From the NCBI GenBank assembly GCA_027371655.1, contig DAHXMR010000101.1, forward strand, positions 1 to 5,579: a stretch of 5,579 nt of DNA. Direction: 5' to 3'. The notes beneath the pieces are model-generated. The model made no database searches. It was not told the origin of the DNA and was given only the letters and a program-made list of their open reading frames with translations. The stretch comes from Microcaldota archaeon. Lineage in GTDB: Archaea; Micrarchaeota; Micrarchaeia; Norongarragalinales; CAINOH01. Positions within the stretch are counted from its first letter, which is position 1, and the number at the start of each line of letters is the position of its first letter. Below, piece after piece: positions 1 to 4,740 of the stretch. The position numbers were made by a program, and so were the translations under genes.

Positions 1-94
1 ACGGTGCGCAAAAATACTTCGAACCGTTGTTCGAAGATTTGTGCGCGGAAGCGCACAATCCCCTGCTTTTCAAACAGGGGAAAGGGCGCACCGT
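1..94. other. Four-way-junction inverted-repeat element (possible structured RNA)
   Basis: The sequence folds into a cloverleaf of perfect stems. An outer 9-bp stem (1-9 with 86-94) encloses three hairpins: 17-24/29-36 (8 bp, loop CGTT), 39-46/51-58 (8 bp, loop GGAA) and 60-65/75-80 (6 bp, 9-base loop). Linkers are 7, 2, 1 and 5 bases. The GGAA loop is a GNRA tetraloop when read on the plus strand, which weakly favours a plus-strand RNA. It does not fit tRNA, RNase P RNA or SRP RNA. The window begins at the first base of the outer stem, so the element may extend to the left. It could be a non-coding RNA or a palindromic DNA element; the fold is seen, the role is unknown. Confidence 0.45.
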
Positions 95-95
95 G

Positions 96-193
96 GAAAA
101 CGTTTGGGCTTTTGCCTGAAATGCAGACAAGCCCAATACATAGGTTGTTACCGATGATTTGCAAACGAAAACGTTTGCAACGGCTTCAGCCGT
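96..193. other. Series of three further hairpins with an internal direct repeat
   Basis: Three more perfect hairpins continue the series: 104-111/129-136 (8 bp, with a 3-bp inner helix), 159-167/172-180 (9 bp, loop AAAA) and 180-184/189-193 (5 bp, loop TTCA). An 11-base direct repeat, GAAAACGTTTG, occurs at 96-106 and 167-177. Because of it, CGTTTG at 101-106 could replace 172-177 as pairing partner of CAAACG at 162-167, so two alternative folds are possible. No conserved riboswitch, H/ACA or box C/D core was recognised. It is contiguous with the cloverleaf at 1-94 and probably part of the same element. Confidence 0.4.
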
Positions 194-315
194 GGGTCTT
201 TGACCGCTTTTCGCCCTTCGTCGACTTCATAGATGAGGACGAACGACGAGCCTGTGTGCGCTCTTCTCGAGCCGTGCAGGCTGCCCCGCAGGGGCTTGTA
301 GCGGCCTCGGGCTTT
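148..315 (-). pseudogene. RelE/YafQ-type toxin remnant (truncated at both ends)
   Basis: The minus-strand frame from 315 to the TAA at 148-150 reads 55 residues. The stretch at 303-199 (RYKPLRGSLHG, then SSFVLIYEVDEGRKAVK) matches the C-terminal half of RelE/ParE-superfamily mRNA interferases of the YafQ type, where a K-x-L-R motif and a 'FVLIYEID' beta strand are typical. The N-terminal half is missing: the frame opens directly after the stop codon of the upstream gene at 316, with no start codon. The final strand, usually carrying an HH/HR-x-x-Y motif, is also missing. After position 198 the reading becomes unrelated and enters the hairpin block. No RelB-like antitoxin is adjacent. It is probably inactive. 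Family assignment is from memory of the motif. Confidence 0.6.
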
Positions 316-1746
316 TCAGGGCCTTGACACCGCGAACAGCAGGCCCCAGGTGAACGCGAACATTGCAAGGGCCAGTGCGGGGTCGAAGCGGCTTGCGGTG
401 AAAAGGCCGGTCAAAAACGTTGCAGGCTCCTTTTGCACGGGCACGCCCGCCGCGTTTTCCTGCGCATTACCCTCGTTGCCGTAGAATTTCGCGCTTATTT
501 GCGCTTTTGTTTCCGCCGGGGGCTTTGGCGAAACTTCCGCGGGTTTGGGCGTTGCAACCGGCGTGGGATTCGGTTTCAGCTCGATTGCAACCGGCGCCGG
601 AGCGGTTGTCGGCGCTGCCTTGCGGGTTGCCGCGCTGTTTTGGTAAACCATCCAACTCGAAGAACTGCCCCCCGAGCCGCTGCTTCCAAAATGGACGGGG
701 CGCGGAATTGGCGTGGGCGCGGCAGTTGGTTCAGGGGCTGGTGAAGGCGTTGGGGATTCGGTTGGCACCGGCGTCGGCGTTTCACTGGGAAGCGGTGTCG
801 GAGTTGCTGATGGAATTGGCGTTTCAGTGGGAACCGGCGTTGGAGTTGGCGTTTCCGTAGGCATGGGAGTCGCAGTAGGCTCCGCAGTCGGCGCGGGAGT
901 TGGAGATGGCGTTGGTGTCTCGGTTGGAATCGGAGTCGGAGTTGCGGTGGGTTCGGGAGTCGGAGAAGGGCTGGGTGTTGGTGAAGGTGTTGGCGATGGT
1001 GTCGGACTAGGAGTAGGGCTCGGAGTCGGAGACGGGGTCGGGCTAGGCGTAGGCGAGGGTGTTGGGCTAGGTGTCGGCGTGGGCGTAGGGCTTGGAGTGG
1101 GAGTCGGGGACGGCGTCGGCGATGGACTAGGAGTAGGCGAAGGAGTCGGGCTGGGGGTAGGTGTTGGTGTGGGGATTGCAACGCACGCGCCGTTTGTGCA
1201 AGTCGCGTTCAGCGTTGCGCAGTTTCCCAGGGTTATTCCAAGCGTATGCGTGCCCGTGCAGTAGTACTCCCAGACCGTGTTCGTTGTGCAGGCGTCCTGG
1301 TAGGAATAATTTTTTCCCAAGTTGGTTATCGTGGTGATTCCCCTTGCCCAGAGATTGATTCCCCCGTCGGTTTCATAGCAAAGCGAAGGGGCCGGAGTCG
1401 GAGTGGGCGTCGGAGTTGGTTTAGGTGTTGGCAAAGGCGTGGGGCTTGGTGTCGGCGTGGAATTTGCCGCAACGCACGCGCCCTGCAGGCATGTGGTGTT
1501 AAGTGTTGCGCAGCTCTTCAAGGTTATTCCAAGCGTTTGCGTGCCTGTGCAATAGTATTCCGCAAGCGTTGTGCTTGCCAGACAAATGTCCGAATAGGAC
1601 GTGTTTTTCCCCGAGGCGTTCACGGTGGTGATGCCTTTCACCGAATAGTTCGTCCCCCCGTCGGTGTCGTAGCAAAGCGAAACCGCGCCCGCTGCCGCTG
1701 AAAAGACGAGAAATAGCGCCATCGCTGAAAGCAAAAACCGGGACAT
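316..1746 (-). CDS. Secreted, membrane-anchored surface protein with two Cys-rich modules and a Pro-Thr/Ser stalk
   Basis: This 476-residue protein starts with a Sec signal peptide (residues 1 to about 22, [21 protein letters not shown]). A six-cysteine module (24-91) is followed by a short Thr-Pro linker (97-120), a second copy of the module (122-189) and a Pro-Thr/Ser linker of about 160 residues (191-349). A Gly/Ser-rich and Pro-rich spacer leads to one C-terminal membrane helix (about 455-473) and the end SRP. Each module reads LCY(D/E)TDGG, then EYYCTGT, then a G-A-C end, and contains N-X-S/T sequons. Similar modules occur in cell-surface proteins of DPANN archaea. The likely role is an exposed adhesin or envelope protein on a glycosylated stalk; no enzymatic domain is visible. 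The ATG at 1746 is preferred over an upstream in-frame ATG at 1809 because it starts directly at the signal peptide and lies about 25 bases past a TATA-like box. Confidence 0.8.
   Translation of the reverse strand: MSRFLLSAMALFLVFSAAAGAVSLCYDTDGGTNYSVKGITTVNASGKNTSYSDICLASTTLAEYYCTGTQTLGITLKSCATLNTTCLQGACVAANSTPTPSPTPLPTPKPTPTPTPTPAPSLCYETDGGINLWARGITTITNLGKNYSYQDACTTNTVWEYYCTGTHTLGITLGNCATLNATCTNGACVAIPTPTPTPSPTPSPTPSPSPTPSPTPTPSPTPTPTPSPTPSPTPSPTPSPTPSPTPSPTPSPTPSPTPSPSPTPEPTATPTPIPTETPTPSPTPAPTAEPTATPMPTETPTPTPVPTETPIPSATPTPLPSETPTPVPTESPTPSPAPEPTAAPTPIPRPVHFGSSGSGGSSSSWMVYQNSAATRKAAPTTAPAPVAIELKPNPTPVATPKPAEVSPKPPAETKAQISAKFYGNEGNAQENAAGVPVQKEPATFLTGLFTASRFDPALALAMFAFTWGLLFAVSRP
700..1173 (-). 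repeat. Tandem Pro-Thr/Pro-Ser codon repeat
   Basis: A degenerate 6- and 12-base tandem repeat encodes about 160 residues of (T/S)-P dipeptides, drifting to TETPTP and AEPTATP variants toward the C-terminal side. The DNA is strongly strand-asymmetric, G-rich on the plus strand. A smaller tract of the same kind lies at 1390-1458. Such arrays usually vary in length between strains and form extended O-glycosylated stalks in extracellular proteins. The antisense Gly-Val reading frames across it are shadows. Confidence 0.9.
1180..1383 (-). repeat. Second copy of the six-cysteine module
   Basis: This encodes residues 122-189 of the surface protein, with cysteines spaced almost as in the first copy at 1474-1677. 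The two copies are 294 bases apart (98 codons). They keep long near-identical DNA stretches, for example around 1230-1270 and 1523-1562, which indicates an internal duplication that is still recent or maintained by gene conversion. Confidence 0.85.
1474..1677 (-). repeat. First copy of the six-cysteine module
   Basis: This encodes residues 24-91 of the surface protein. Six cysteines are compatible with three disulfides, which would suit an extracellular location. It is paired with the copy at 1180-1383. Confidence 0.85.
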
Positions 1747-1764
1747 GCTCAAGCTAAACCGCAC

Positions 1765-1779
1765 AAATAATAAGTATTT
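1765..1779 (-). promoter_or_regulatory. TATA-like box of the surface protein gene
   Basis: The minus strand reads AAATACTTATTATTT, centred about 26 bases before the ATG at 1746. That spacing puts transcription initiation at or next to the start codon, which implies a leaderless mRNA. No Shine-Dalgarno sequence precedes the ATG. A second AT-rich element at 1807-1816 could be an alternative promoter with a leader of about 35-40 bases. Confidence 0.5.
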
Positions 1780-1780
1780 G

Positions 1781-1796
1781 ACTACTGCTAAGTAGT
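1781..1796. promoter_or_regulatory. 6-bp inverted repeat upstream of the TATA-like box
   Basis: ACTACT (1781-1786) and AGTAGT (1791-1796) form a perfect inverted repeat with spacer GCTA, directly upstream of the surface-gene TATA-like box. It could be a transcription-factor site; no binding protein is identified, and a 6-bp match can arise by chance. Confidence 0.25.
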
Positions 1797-1878
1797 GAAC
1801 AAACTGCAATTTAAAGTGTTTCCGGAAGCGCTTTTGGGCGCTGAAATTGCGGCAAAACCATCTTGAAATCAGGTTCCC

Positions 1879-1886
1879 TTAAATAT
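1879..1886 (+). promoter_or_regulatory. TATA-like box of the HEAT-like gene
   Basis: TTAAATAT lies 31-38 bases before the ATG at 1917. Initiation about 25 bases downstream would leave a leader of only a few bases. This is why the ATG at 1917 is preferred to an in-frame TTG at 1863, which lies upstream of the box. Confidence 0.5.
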
Positions 1887-1916
1887 CGGCATTTTCACAG
1901 TTCTATTCGACAAAAA

Positions 1917-2711
1917 ATGCCGATAATCCGCCGAGCGATGCAAGCAGCGAGCAGCCTTAAGCTCATTGGCAAGTCGCAAAGCGAACGCGCGTTCCACAAC
2001 CTGCAGAACGCGGAGCTTCCGGGCCAGATGCGGGCTGCGAACACGCTTGCCAAAATCGCGGCCGAACAGCCCGCCGAACGCCCCGGCGTAATAAAAGGCT
2101 TGGTTGAGTTGCTGCCCGGCAACCGCGCCTTGGACGCGTTCGAAGCGATTGCCAAAGCCGCGTCCGGCAATGCCGCGGAACGGCAGAAACTGCGCAAAAC
2201 GTATGGTGCCGCGCTTCACGAAAACTACCGCCTGCTGCGCGATAATCCCGCGACCCCCGCGGACAAGCGCGCGTATTTTGCGAGAATCTTCAAGCACCTA
2301 AACGACCGAACGGGCCTTGCGGAACTGACACACGACCCGGACCCCCTGATCCGCAACACCGGGCTCGATGCAATAAAGGCACAGGCGGAAATCTCGCAAA
2401 AGCCATACTTGGTCCCGGTCCTCCTGAGGCACGCACACGACATGCAACTGAACGAACTCCTGGAAAAAAACCTAACCAAGCTTGAAAAAAACCAGGAAAA
2501 AGTCCTGGCCATAGAACGCTTCCTCAACGGGCTGCCGAAACCCAAAAAGCCCGCCGGCCGCGGCAAATCCCTGCTCTCGCCGGAAAGCGGCATGAAAGAC
2601 CTTTTCAAAGAAAGGGACCAAGTGAAAGAAATACAAGGCCAAAGCATTGAGCTCATCAAAAAATACTACGGCGGCTACTACAAGCGCCACATAGCCCCCC
2701 ACTTGAAATAA
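1917..2711 (+). CDS. Uncharacterised helical protein, HEAT-like repeats
   Basis: I do not recognise this 264-residue protein. It has no signal peptide or membrane segment and appears entirely helical and probably cytoplasmic. Residues about 20-85 and 120-170 look like paired amphipathic helices; the segment at 137-154 (LTHDPDPLIRNTGLDAI) resembles a HEAT or Armadillo repeat. Residues about 176-205 (LNELLEKNLTKLEKNQEK) and 226-250 are charged and may form coiled coils, joined by a basic Pro/Gly/Lys linker (205-218). The end is basic and aromatic (KKYYGGYYKRHIAPHLK), which could suit binding to nucleic acid, protein or membrane. The gene is divergent from the surface protein gene (170 bases between starts) and convergent with the HD gene (13 bases between stops). 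HEAT-like proteins are usually scaffolds; a role cannot be stated. Confidence 0.75.
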   Translation: MPIIRRAMQAASSLKLIGKSQSERAFHNLQNAELPGQMRAANTLAKIAAEQPAERPGVIKGLVELLPGNRALDAFEAIAKAASGNAAERQKLRKTYGAALHENYRLLRDNPATPADKRAYFARIFKHLNDRTGLAELTHDPDPLIRNTGLDAIKAQAEISQKPYLVPVLLRHAHDMQLNELLEKNLTKLEKNQEKVLAIERFLNGLPKPKKPAGRGKSLLSPESGMKDLFKERDQVKEIQGQSIELIKKYYGGYYKRHIAPHLK

Positions 2712-2724
2712 GCGCTTCGCCTTC

Positions 2725-3348
2725 TCAAAGCCCGATTTCCGGCGCAACCTTCTTCATCGCGCCAAGGCAAACTTCCACGAATTTTTCAAGGGGAAGGTTA
2801 AGCCCTTCGGGATTGGCGCACATTGCAACCTCTTCCCTGCGCGTGCCGGCCGCGAAACTCTTGTCCTTGAACTTTTTCAGCACGGATGAGAGCTTCACGT
2901 CGGCAATCTTCTTCGAGGGAATCACAAGAGTGCAGGCGGTAATCAATCCCGTAAGCGTGTCCGCGCAGAAAAGCGCCCACTGCGCCTTCGAATTGGGATG
3001 GACGCCCGTGCGCTGTGGCGCGTGCGCCTTCACAATCGCGTGCACAGAATCGGGAATTTCAAGCCCCTTGGAAGCCAAAGCTTCCTTGGTCTTGTTTGGG
3101 TGCACGTCCTTGTAATCCCCGTAAAAATCCGCGTCGTGCACCAAGCCCGCCAGCACCCATTCTTCGCGGGAGGGTTCGTTTTTGGCGCCCCCAGTGCCAC
3201 TTGCACCAGCCTGCGGAAGCCCCCCATTGGCCTGCAAGTAATCGTAAATTTCCCCCATGCACGCTTCAAGCGCCAAGCTGTGGAAGAAAACATTCTGCTC
3301 AAGCGTTGCCTTCAACGCATCGCAATAGGGTTGCCTGTTGAAAGACAT
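2725..3348 (-). CDS. HD-domain (HDIG-type) phosphohydrolase
   Basis: This 207-residue protein carries the metal-binding signature of the HD superfamily: His23, the His71-Asp72 pair in LVHDADF, His109 in IVKAHA, and Asp130 in ALFCADTLTGLI. After it comes the segment PSKKIADVKLSSVLKKFKDKSFAAG with an REE following, which I recognise from a widespread family of predicted HDIG hydrolases in bacteria and archaea. Family members are predicted metal-dependent phosphohydrolases of unknown substrate. The length is close to the usual of about 180-200 residues; a Gly/Ala-rich insert at 42-58 accounts for the extra. All key residues are present, so it is probably active. The gene stands alone and is convergent with the HEAT-like gene. 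The ATG at 3348 has no clear Shine-Dalgarno sequence. Confidence 0.85.
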   Translation of the reverse strand: MSFNRQPYCDALKATLEQNVFFHSLALEACMGEIYDYLQANGGLPQAGASGTGGAKNEPSREEWVLAGLVHDADFYGDYKDVHPNKTKEALASKGLEIPDSVHAIVKAHAPQRTGVHPNSKAQWALFCADTLTGLITACTLVIPSKKIADVKLSSVLKKFKDKSFAAGTRREEVAMCANPEGLNLPLEKFVEVCLGAMKKVAPEIGL

Positions 3349-3387
3349 TTGGAAAACACTTTTCTATTGTTGTTGCCACCAAGCGCG

Positions 3388-3395
3388 ACTTAAAC
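3388..3395 (-). promoter_or_regulatory. Weak TATA-like box of the HD gene
   Basis: The minus strand reads GTTTAAGT about 40-47 bases before the ATG at 3348, which would give a leader of about 15-20 bases. It is the best AT-rich element in the interval, but it is weak and differs in spacing from the other boxes. Confidence 0.25.
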
Positions 3396-3448
3396 GCTGA
3401 TTGGTCTATGAACATCTTTAGGAATGCGAAGAATTAAAACAATCAGCG
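3395..3448. promoter_or_regulatory. 9-bp inverted repeat between divergent HD and doc genes
   Basis: CGCTGATTG (3395-3403) and CAATCAGCG (3440-3448) are perfect inverted copies with 36 bases between them, inside the 148-base divergent intergenic region. One arm adjoins the weak HD box, and the other lies 15 bases before the doc promoter element. The placement suits a two-site operator acting on both genes. No regulator gene (such as Phd) is adjacent. Confidence 0.35.
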
Positions 3449-3462
3449 GAAACGCGGCTCCC

Positions 3463-3476
3463 AAAAGCCTTTATTG
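3463..3476 (+). promoter_or_regulatory. BRE/TATA-like promoter of the doc-like gene
   Basis: AAAAGC (3463-3468) followed by CTTTATTG (3469-3476) resembles the archaeal BRE plus TATA arrangement. The box is centred 24-25 bases before the GTG at 3497, which puts initiation at the start codon and supports both the GTG start and a leaderless transcript. Confidence 0.55.
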
Positions 3477-3496
3477 CCGCCCGCGTTAGTGCTGCC

Positions 3497-3886
3497 GTGG
3501 ACGTAAACTACCTTGGCAAGGACGAAATTATCGCAATCAACAAGGAGGTCGTGCAGATTTCCGGCGACCCCCACGGCGTCATCAGCGAGGCGAACCTCGG
3601 CCACGCAGTCGAAGCAGTGAAATTCAAGTACAACAGCGAGCCGGACAAAATAATCCTGAAAGCCGCGTTTTTGATGCAGCAATTGGCAAACAAGGCGCAC
3701 GCCTTCATCGAAGGCAACAAACGCACGGCGGAAACCGCCACAATAGCCTTCCTCAACATCAACGGGGCGCACTTCGAAGAGCGCGACCAGCAGGCGCTGA
3801 CGGACTTCGTCCTGAGCGTGGCACGCAACGAGCAGTCGCTTACGACGACGGCAAAATGGCTCAAAAAGCGCACGGCCTTCGACTAG
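3497..3886 (+). CDS. doc: Doc/Fic-family toxin-like protein
   Basis: This 129-residue protein matches the death-on-curing (Doc) subgroup of the Fic fold. Its N-terminal part has the ISGDPHGVISEANLGHAV segment, and the active-site motif is HAFIEGNKR (68-76), with His68, Gly73-Asn74 and Lys75-Arg76; 'NGAHFE' follows the next helix as in Doc. Fic enzymes add AMP to targets, whereas the characterised phage P1 Doc, with Lys at this position, phosphorylates elongation factor Tu. Which reaction applies here is inference. The length is normal and the motif intact, so it is probably functional. The start is GTG, chosen from the TATA spacing; no in-frame ATG lies upstream. No Phd-like antitoxin is visible on either side, which is unusual because phd normally precedes doc. 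Confidence 0.85.
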   Translation: MDVNYLGKDEIIAINKEVVQISGDPHGVISEANLGHAVEAVKFKYNSEPDKIILKAAFLMQQLANKAHAFIEGNKRTAETATIAFLNINGAHFEERDQQALTDFVLSVARNEQSLTTTAKWLKKRTAFD

Positions 3887-3928
3887 CAACCAATAAAAAT
3901 CCGGAAAAACAACAAATTAGCGCGTGGT

Positions 3929-4033
3929 ATGCAAATGGCAAAGCAAACGACTGTTACGCCCGAATTCCTAGCCCTAGTGCGCACCATAATCCGCGAAAAC
4001 GAGCAATCACTAACCGCGCTTGCCAAGCAATAG
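3929..4033 (+). CDS. Possible small protein of 34 residues
   Basis: A short ORF encodes MQMAKQTTVTPEFLALVRTI followed by IRENEQSLTALAKQ. The composition is protein-like, with one predicted amphipathic helix from about residue 11 to the end. A TATA-like stretch, CAATAAAAAT (3891-3900), lies about 30 bases upstream, which would give a short leader. It follows doc by 42 bases and converges with hicB, with 20 bases between stops. It resembles no family I know. It could be a small regulator, the N-terminal relic of a longer gene, or a chance ORF. Confidence 0.3.
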   Translation: MQMAKQTTVTPEFLALVRTIIRENEQSLTALAKQ

Positions 4034-4053
4034 CCGTAATCCATCTCTGCTTT

Positions 4054-4218
4054 TCAGCTAGCCTGCGCAAGGCTTGAAACGTGCAGGTCTATGGCCTGGC
4101 GGATGTTGGCAATCGCCTCGGCCTCGGTCTTGCCCTGGGAAATGCAGCCGGGAAGCGACGGCACGGTGGCGACGATAACGCCGTCCTCGTCCTTCTCCAA
4201 AAGAACCCTGAACTTCAT
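4054..4218 (-). CDS. hicB: HicB-family antitoxin (short, without HicA)
   Basis: This 54-residue protein begins MKFRVLLEKDEDGVIVATVP, then SLPGCISQGKTEAEAIANIR and QAIDLHVSSLAQAS. The pattern of beta strand, E-DEDG turn, 'A-x-VP-x-LPGC-x-S-QG-x-T-x-x-EA' and helix is the core of HicB (UPF0150), the antitoxin that blocks the HicA RNase, which cleaves mRNA. It is somewhat shorter than the usual 65-75 residues and lacks any C-terminal DNA-binding domain. The expected partner, a HicA of about 60-80 residues with a double-stranded-RNA-binding-like fold and a catalytic His, is absent from both sides on the same strand. It may act alone, serve a HicA elsewhere, or be a relic. The minus strand has a GAGG 11-14 bases before the ATG, but the TATA spacing suggests a leaderless message. 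Confidence 0.8.
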   Translation of the reverse strand: MKFRVLLEKDEDGVIVATVPSLPGCISQGKTEAEAIANIRQAIDLHVSSLAQAS

Positions 4219-4240
4219 TGCCTTTTCGCCTCACAACTCG

Positions 4241-4250
4241 TAAAATAACT
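4241..4250 (-). promoter_or_regulatory. TATA-like box of hicB
   Basis: The minus strand reads AGTTATTTTA, 23-32 bases before the ATG at 4218. This spacing predicts initiation at or very near the start codon. Confidence 0.5.
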
Positions 4251-4262
4251 TGCGGGACGCCG

Positions 4263-4271
4263 AATAAAAAT
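4263..4271 (+). promoter_or_regulatory. TATA-like box facing right
   Basis: AATAAAAAT on the plus strand would place initiation near 4292, at the left edge of the folded segment 4296-4369. It stands back to back with the hicB box. It is AT-rich in an otherwise GC-balanced stretch, but no protein gene follows it. Confidence 0.3.
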
Positions 4272-4290
4272 GCGCGCTATCTGTGCTTAT

Positions 4291-4480
4291 GCCGAGTTGG
4301 CTTACCGCCCGGCCCTATGCGGGCTGTGGGAGGCAAAACAAATCTCTTTGCGGTTCTTTGCCCGCCAACCCCCAGAATACATACTAAAGGGGTATAATTG
4401 GCAATTTTGGGCAAATAAGGCGAAATTGAAGCAAGGCGCCAAAACCACCCTTCCGCGCCCCTTGGGCGTTGTTCTTTTTG
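4291..4480 (+). ncRNA. Candidate short non-coding RNA between hicB and tRNA-Asn
   Basis: No credible protein gene lies in this stretch. It is bracketed by a TATA-like box (4263-4271) and a hairpin/T-tract (4456-4479). Its first part folds as a three-way junction: an outer stem 4296-4301/4364-4369 (6 bp), a hairpin 4307-4311/4320-4324 (5 bp), and a hairpin 4332-4337/4357-4362 (6 bp) with an inner 4-bp helix at 4339-4342/4347-4350. A four-pair C/G stem (4370-4373/4389-4392) follows. No RNase P, SRP, H/ACA or C/D core motif was recognised. The promoter-structure-terminator order is suggestive but rests on short elements, and no transcription evidence is available. Confidence 0.3.
4456..4479 (+). 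terminator. Hairpin plus T-tract terminator
   Basis: A 5-bp G+C stem (4456-4460/4464-4468, loop CTT) is followed by TTGTTCTTTTT. This would stop rightward transcription from the possible RNA unit before it runs into the tRNA region from the opposite side. Confidence 0.45.
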
Positions 4481-4576
4481 TGAAAAGATAGCTTTCAGTT
4501 GGCGTGCAGCCTAGTACGGGGTTTGGAACGTCGCCAGCGCCGAGTTGAAACAATTAGTGGAAGGGGGTCGGCGGCA

Positions 4577-4623
4577 TACCAAAGCCGGGGGAAACCCCGT
4601 GGGGTTGCCCCCCTCGGTTGGTA
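4577..4623. other. Y-shaped inverted repeat abutting the tRNA 3' end
   Basis: An outer stem (4577-4582/4618-4623, 6 bp, then 4585-4587/4615-4617 after a 2-base bulge) encloses two G/C hairpins, 4588-4591/4595-4598 and 4601-4604/4608-4611. It starts one base beyond the discriminator base of tRNA-Asn. In the tRNA transcript it would be a 3' trailer structure, where it could aid termination or processing. It could instead be a palindromic DNA element at a tRNA end. Confidence 0.4.
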
Positions 4624-4624
4624 A

Positions 4625-4697
4625 CGCCTTGGGCAGGACTCGAACCTGCGGCCGTCCGATTAACAGTCGGACGCTCTACCAGCTGAGCTACCAAGGC
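4625..4697 (-). tRNA. trnN: tRNA-Asn (GUU)
   Basis: A complete cloverleaf of 73 bases: acceptor stem GCCTTGG/CCAAGGC (7 bp), D arm GCTC...GAGC, anticodon stem TCCGA/TCGGA with loop CTGTTAA (anticodon GTT), a 5-base variable loop, T arm GCAGG/CCTGC with loop TTCGAGT, and discriminator base G. CCA is not encoded, so it must be added by the CCA-adding enzyme. There is no intron in the anticodon loop. It is transcribed leftward, in the same direction as the thermosome gene but behind its terminator. Confidence 0.97.
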
Positions 4698-4740
4698 ATA
4701 AAAAAGCGAGAATTAGGTTGGTTTGCTTTTTTTTGCGGAG

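Noticed and set aside
1..193. Hairpin block considered as RNase P RNA, SRP RNA, group II intron domain V, a hammerhead ribozyme or an integron attC site
   Set aside because: The conserved core motifs of these elements are absent on both strands (for example GAGGAAAGTCC, the AGC catalytic triad, CTGATGA with GAAA, and paired GTTRRRY core sites).
4..327. Plus-strand ORF of 107 codons with a GTG start
   Set aside because: It runs through the hairpin block and antisense to the RelE remnant. The protein has irregular composition with no domain, and the stems explain the sequence better.
700..1173. Tandem repeats considered as a CRISPR array
   Set aside because: The units are only 6-12 bases with no unique spacers, and they encode an in-frame Pro-Thr/Ser linker.
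713..1264. Plus-strand ORF rich in Gly-Val repeats
   Set aside because: It is the antisense shadow of the Pro-Thr/Ser repeat in the surface protein gene; the opposite strand has a signal peptide, cysteine modules and a membrane anchor.
3856..4077. Plus-strand ORF of 73 codons after doc
   Set aside because: It begins inside the doc reading frame in another frame and its composition is not protein-like. The 34-residue ORF at 3929-4033 is the more plausible reading here.
4302..4553. Minus-strand ORF of 83 codons, and an overlapping plus-strand ORF at 4270-4491
   Set aside because: Both have unlikely composition, no domain and no convincing promoter-to-start relation. They cover the folded non-coding stretch.
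4625..4697. tRNA-Asn as the attachment site of an integrated element
   Set aside because: No second copy of the tRNA 3' end and no integrase gene is seen in the window, so only the proximity of accessory genes can be noted.
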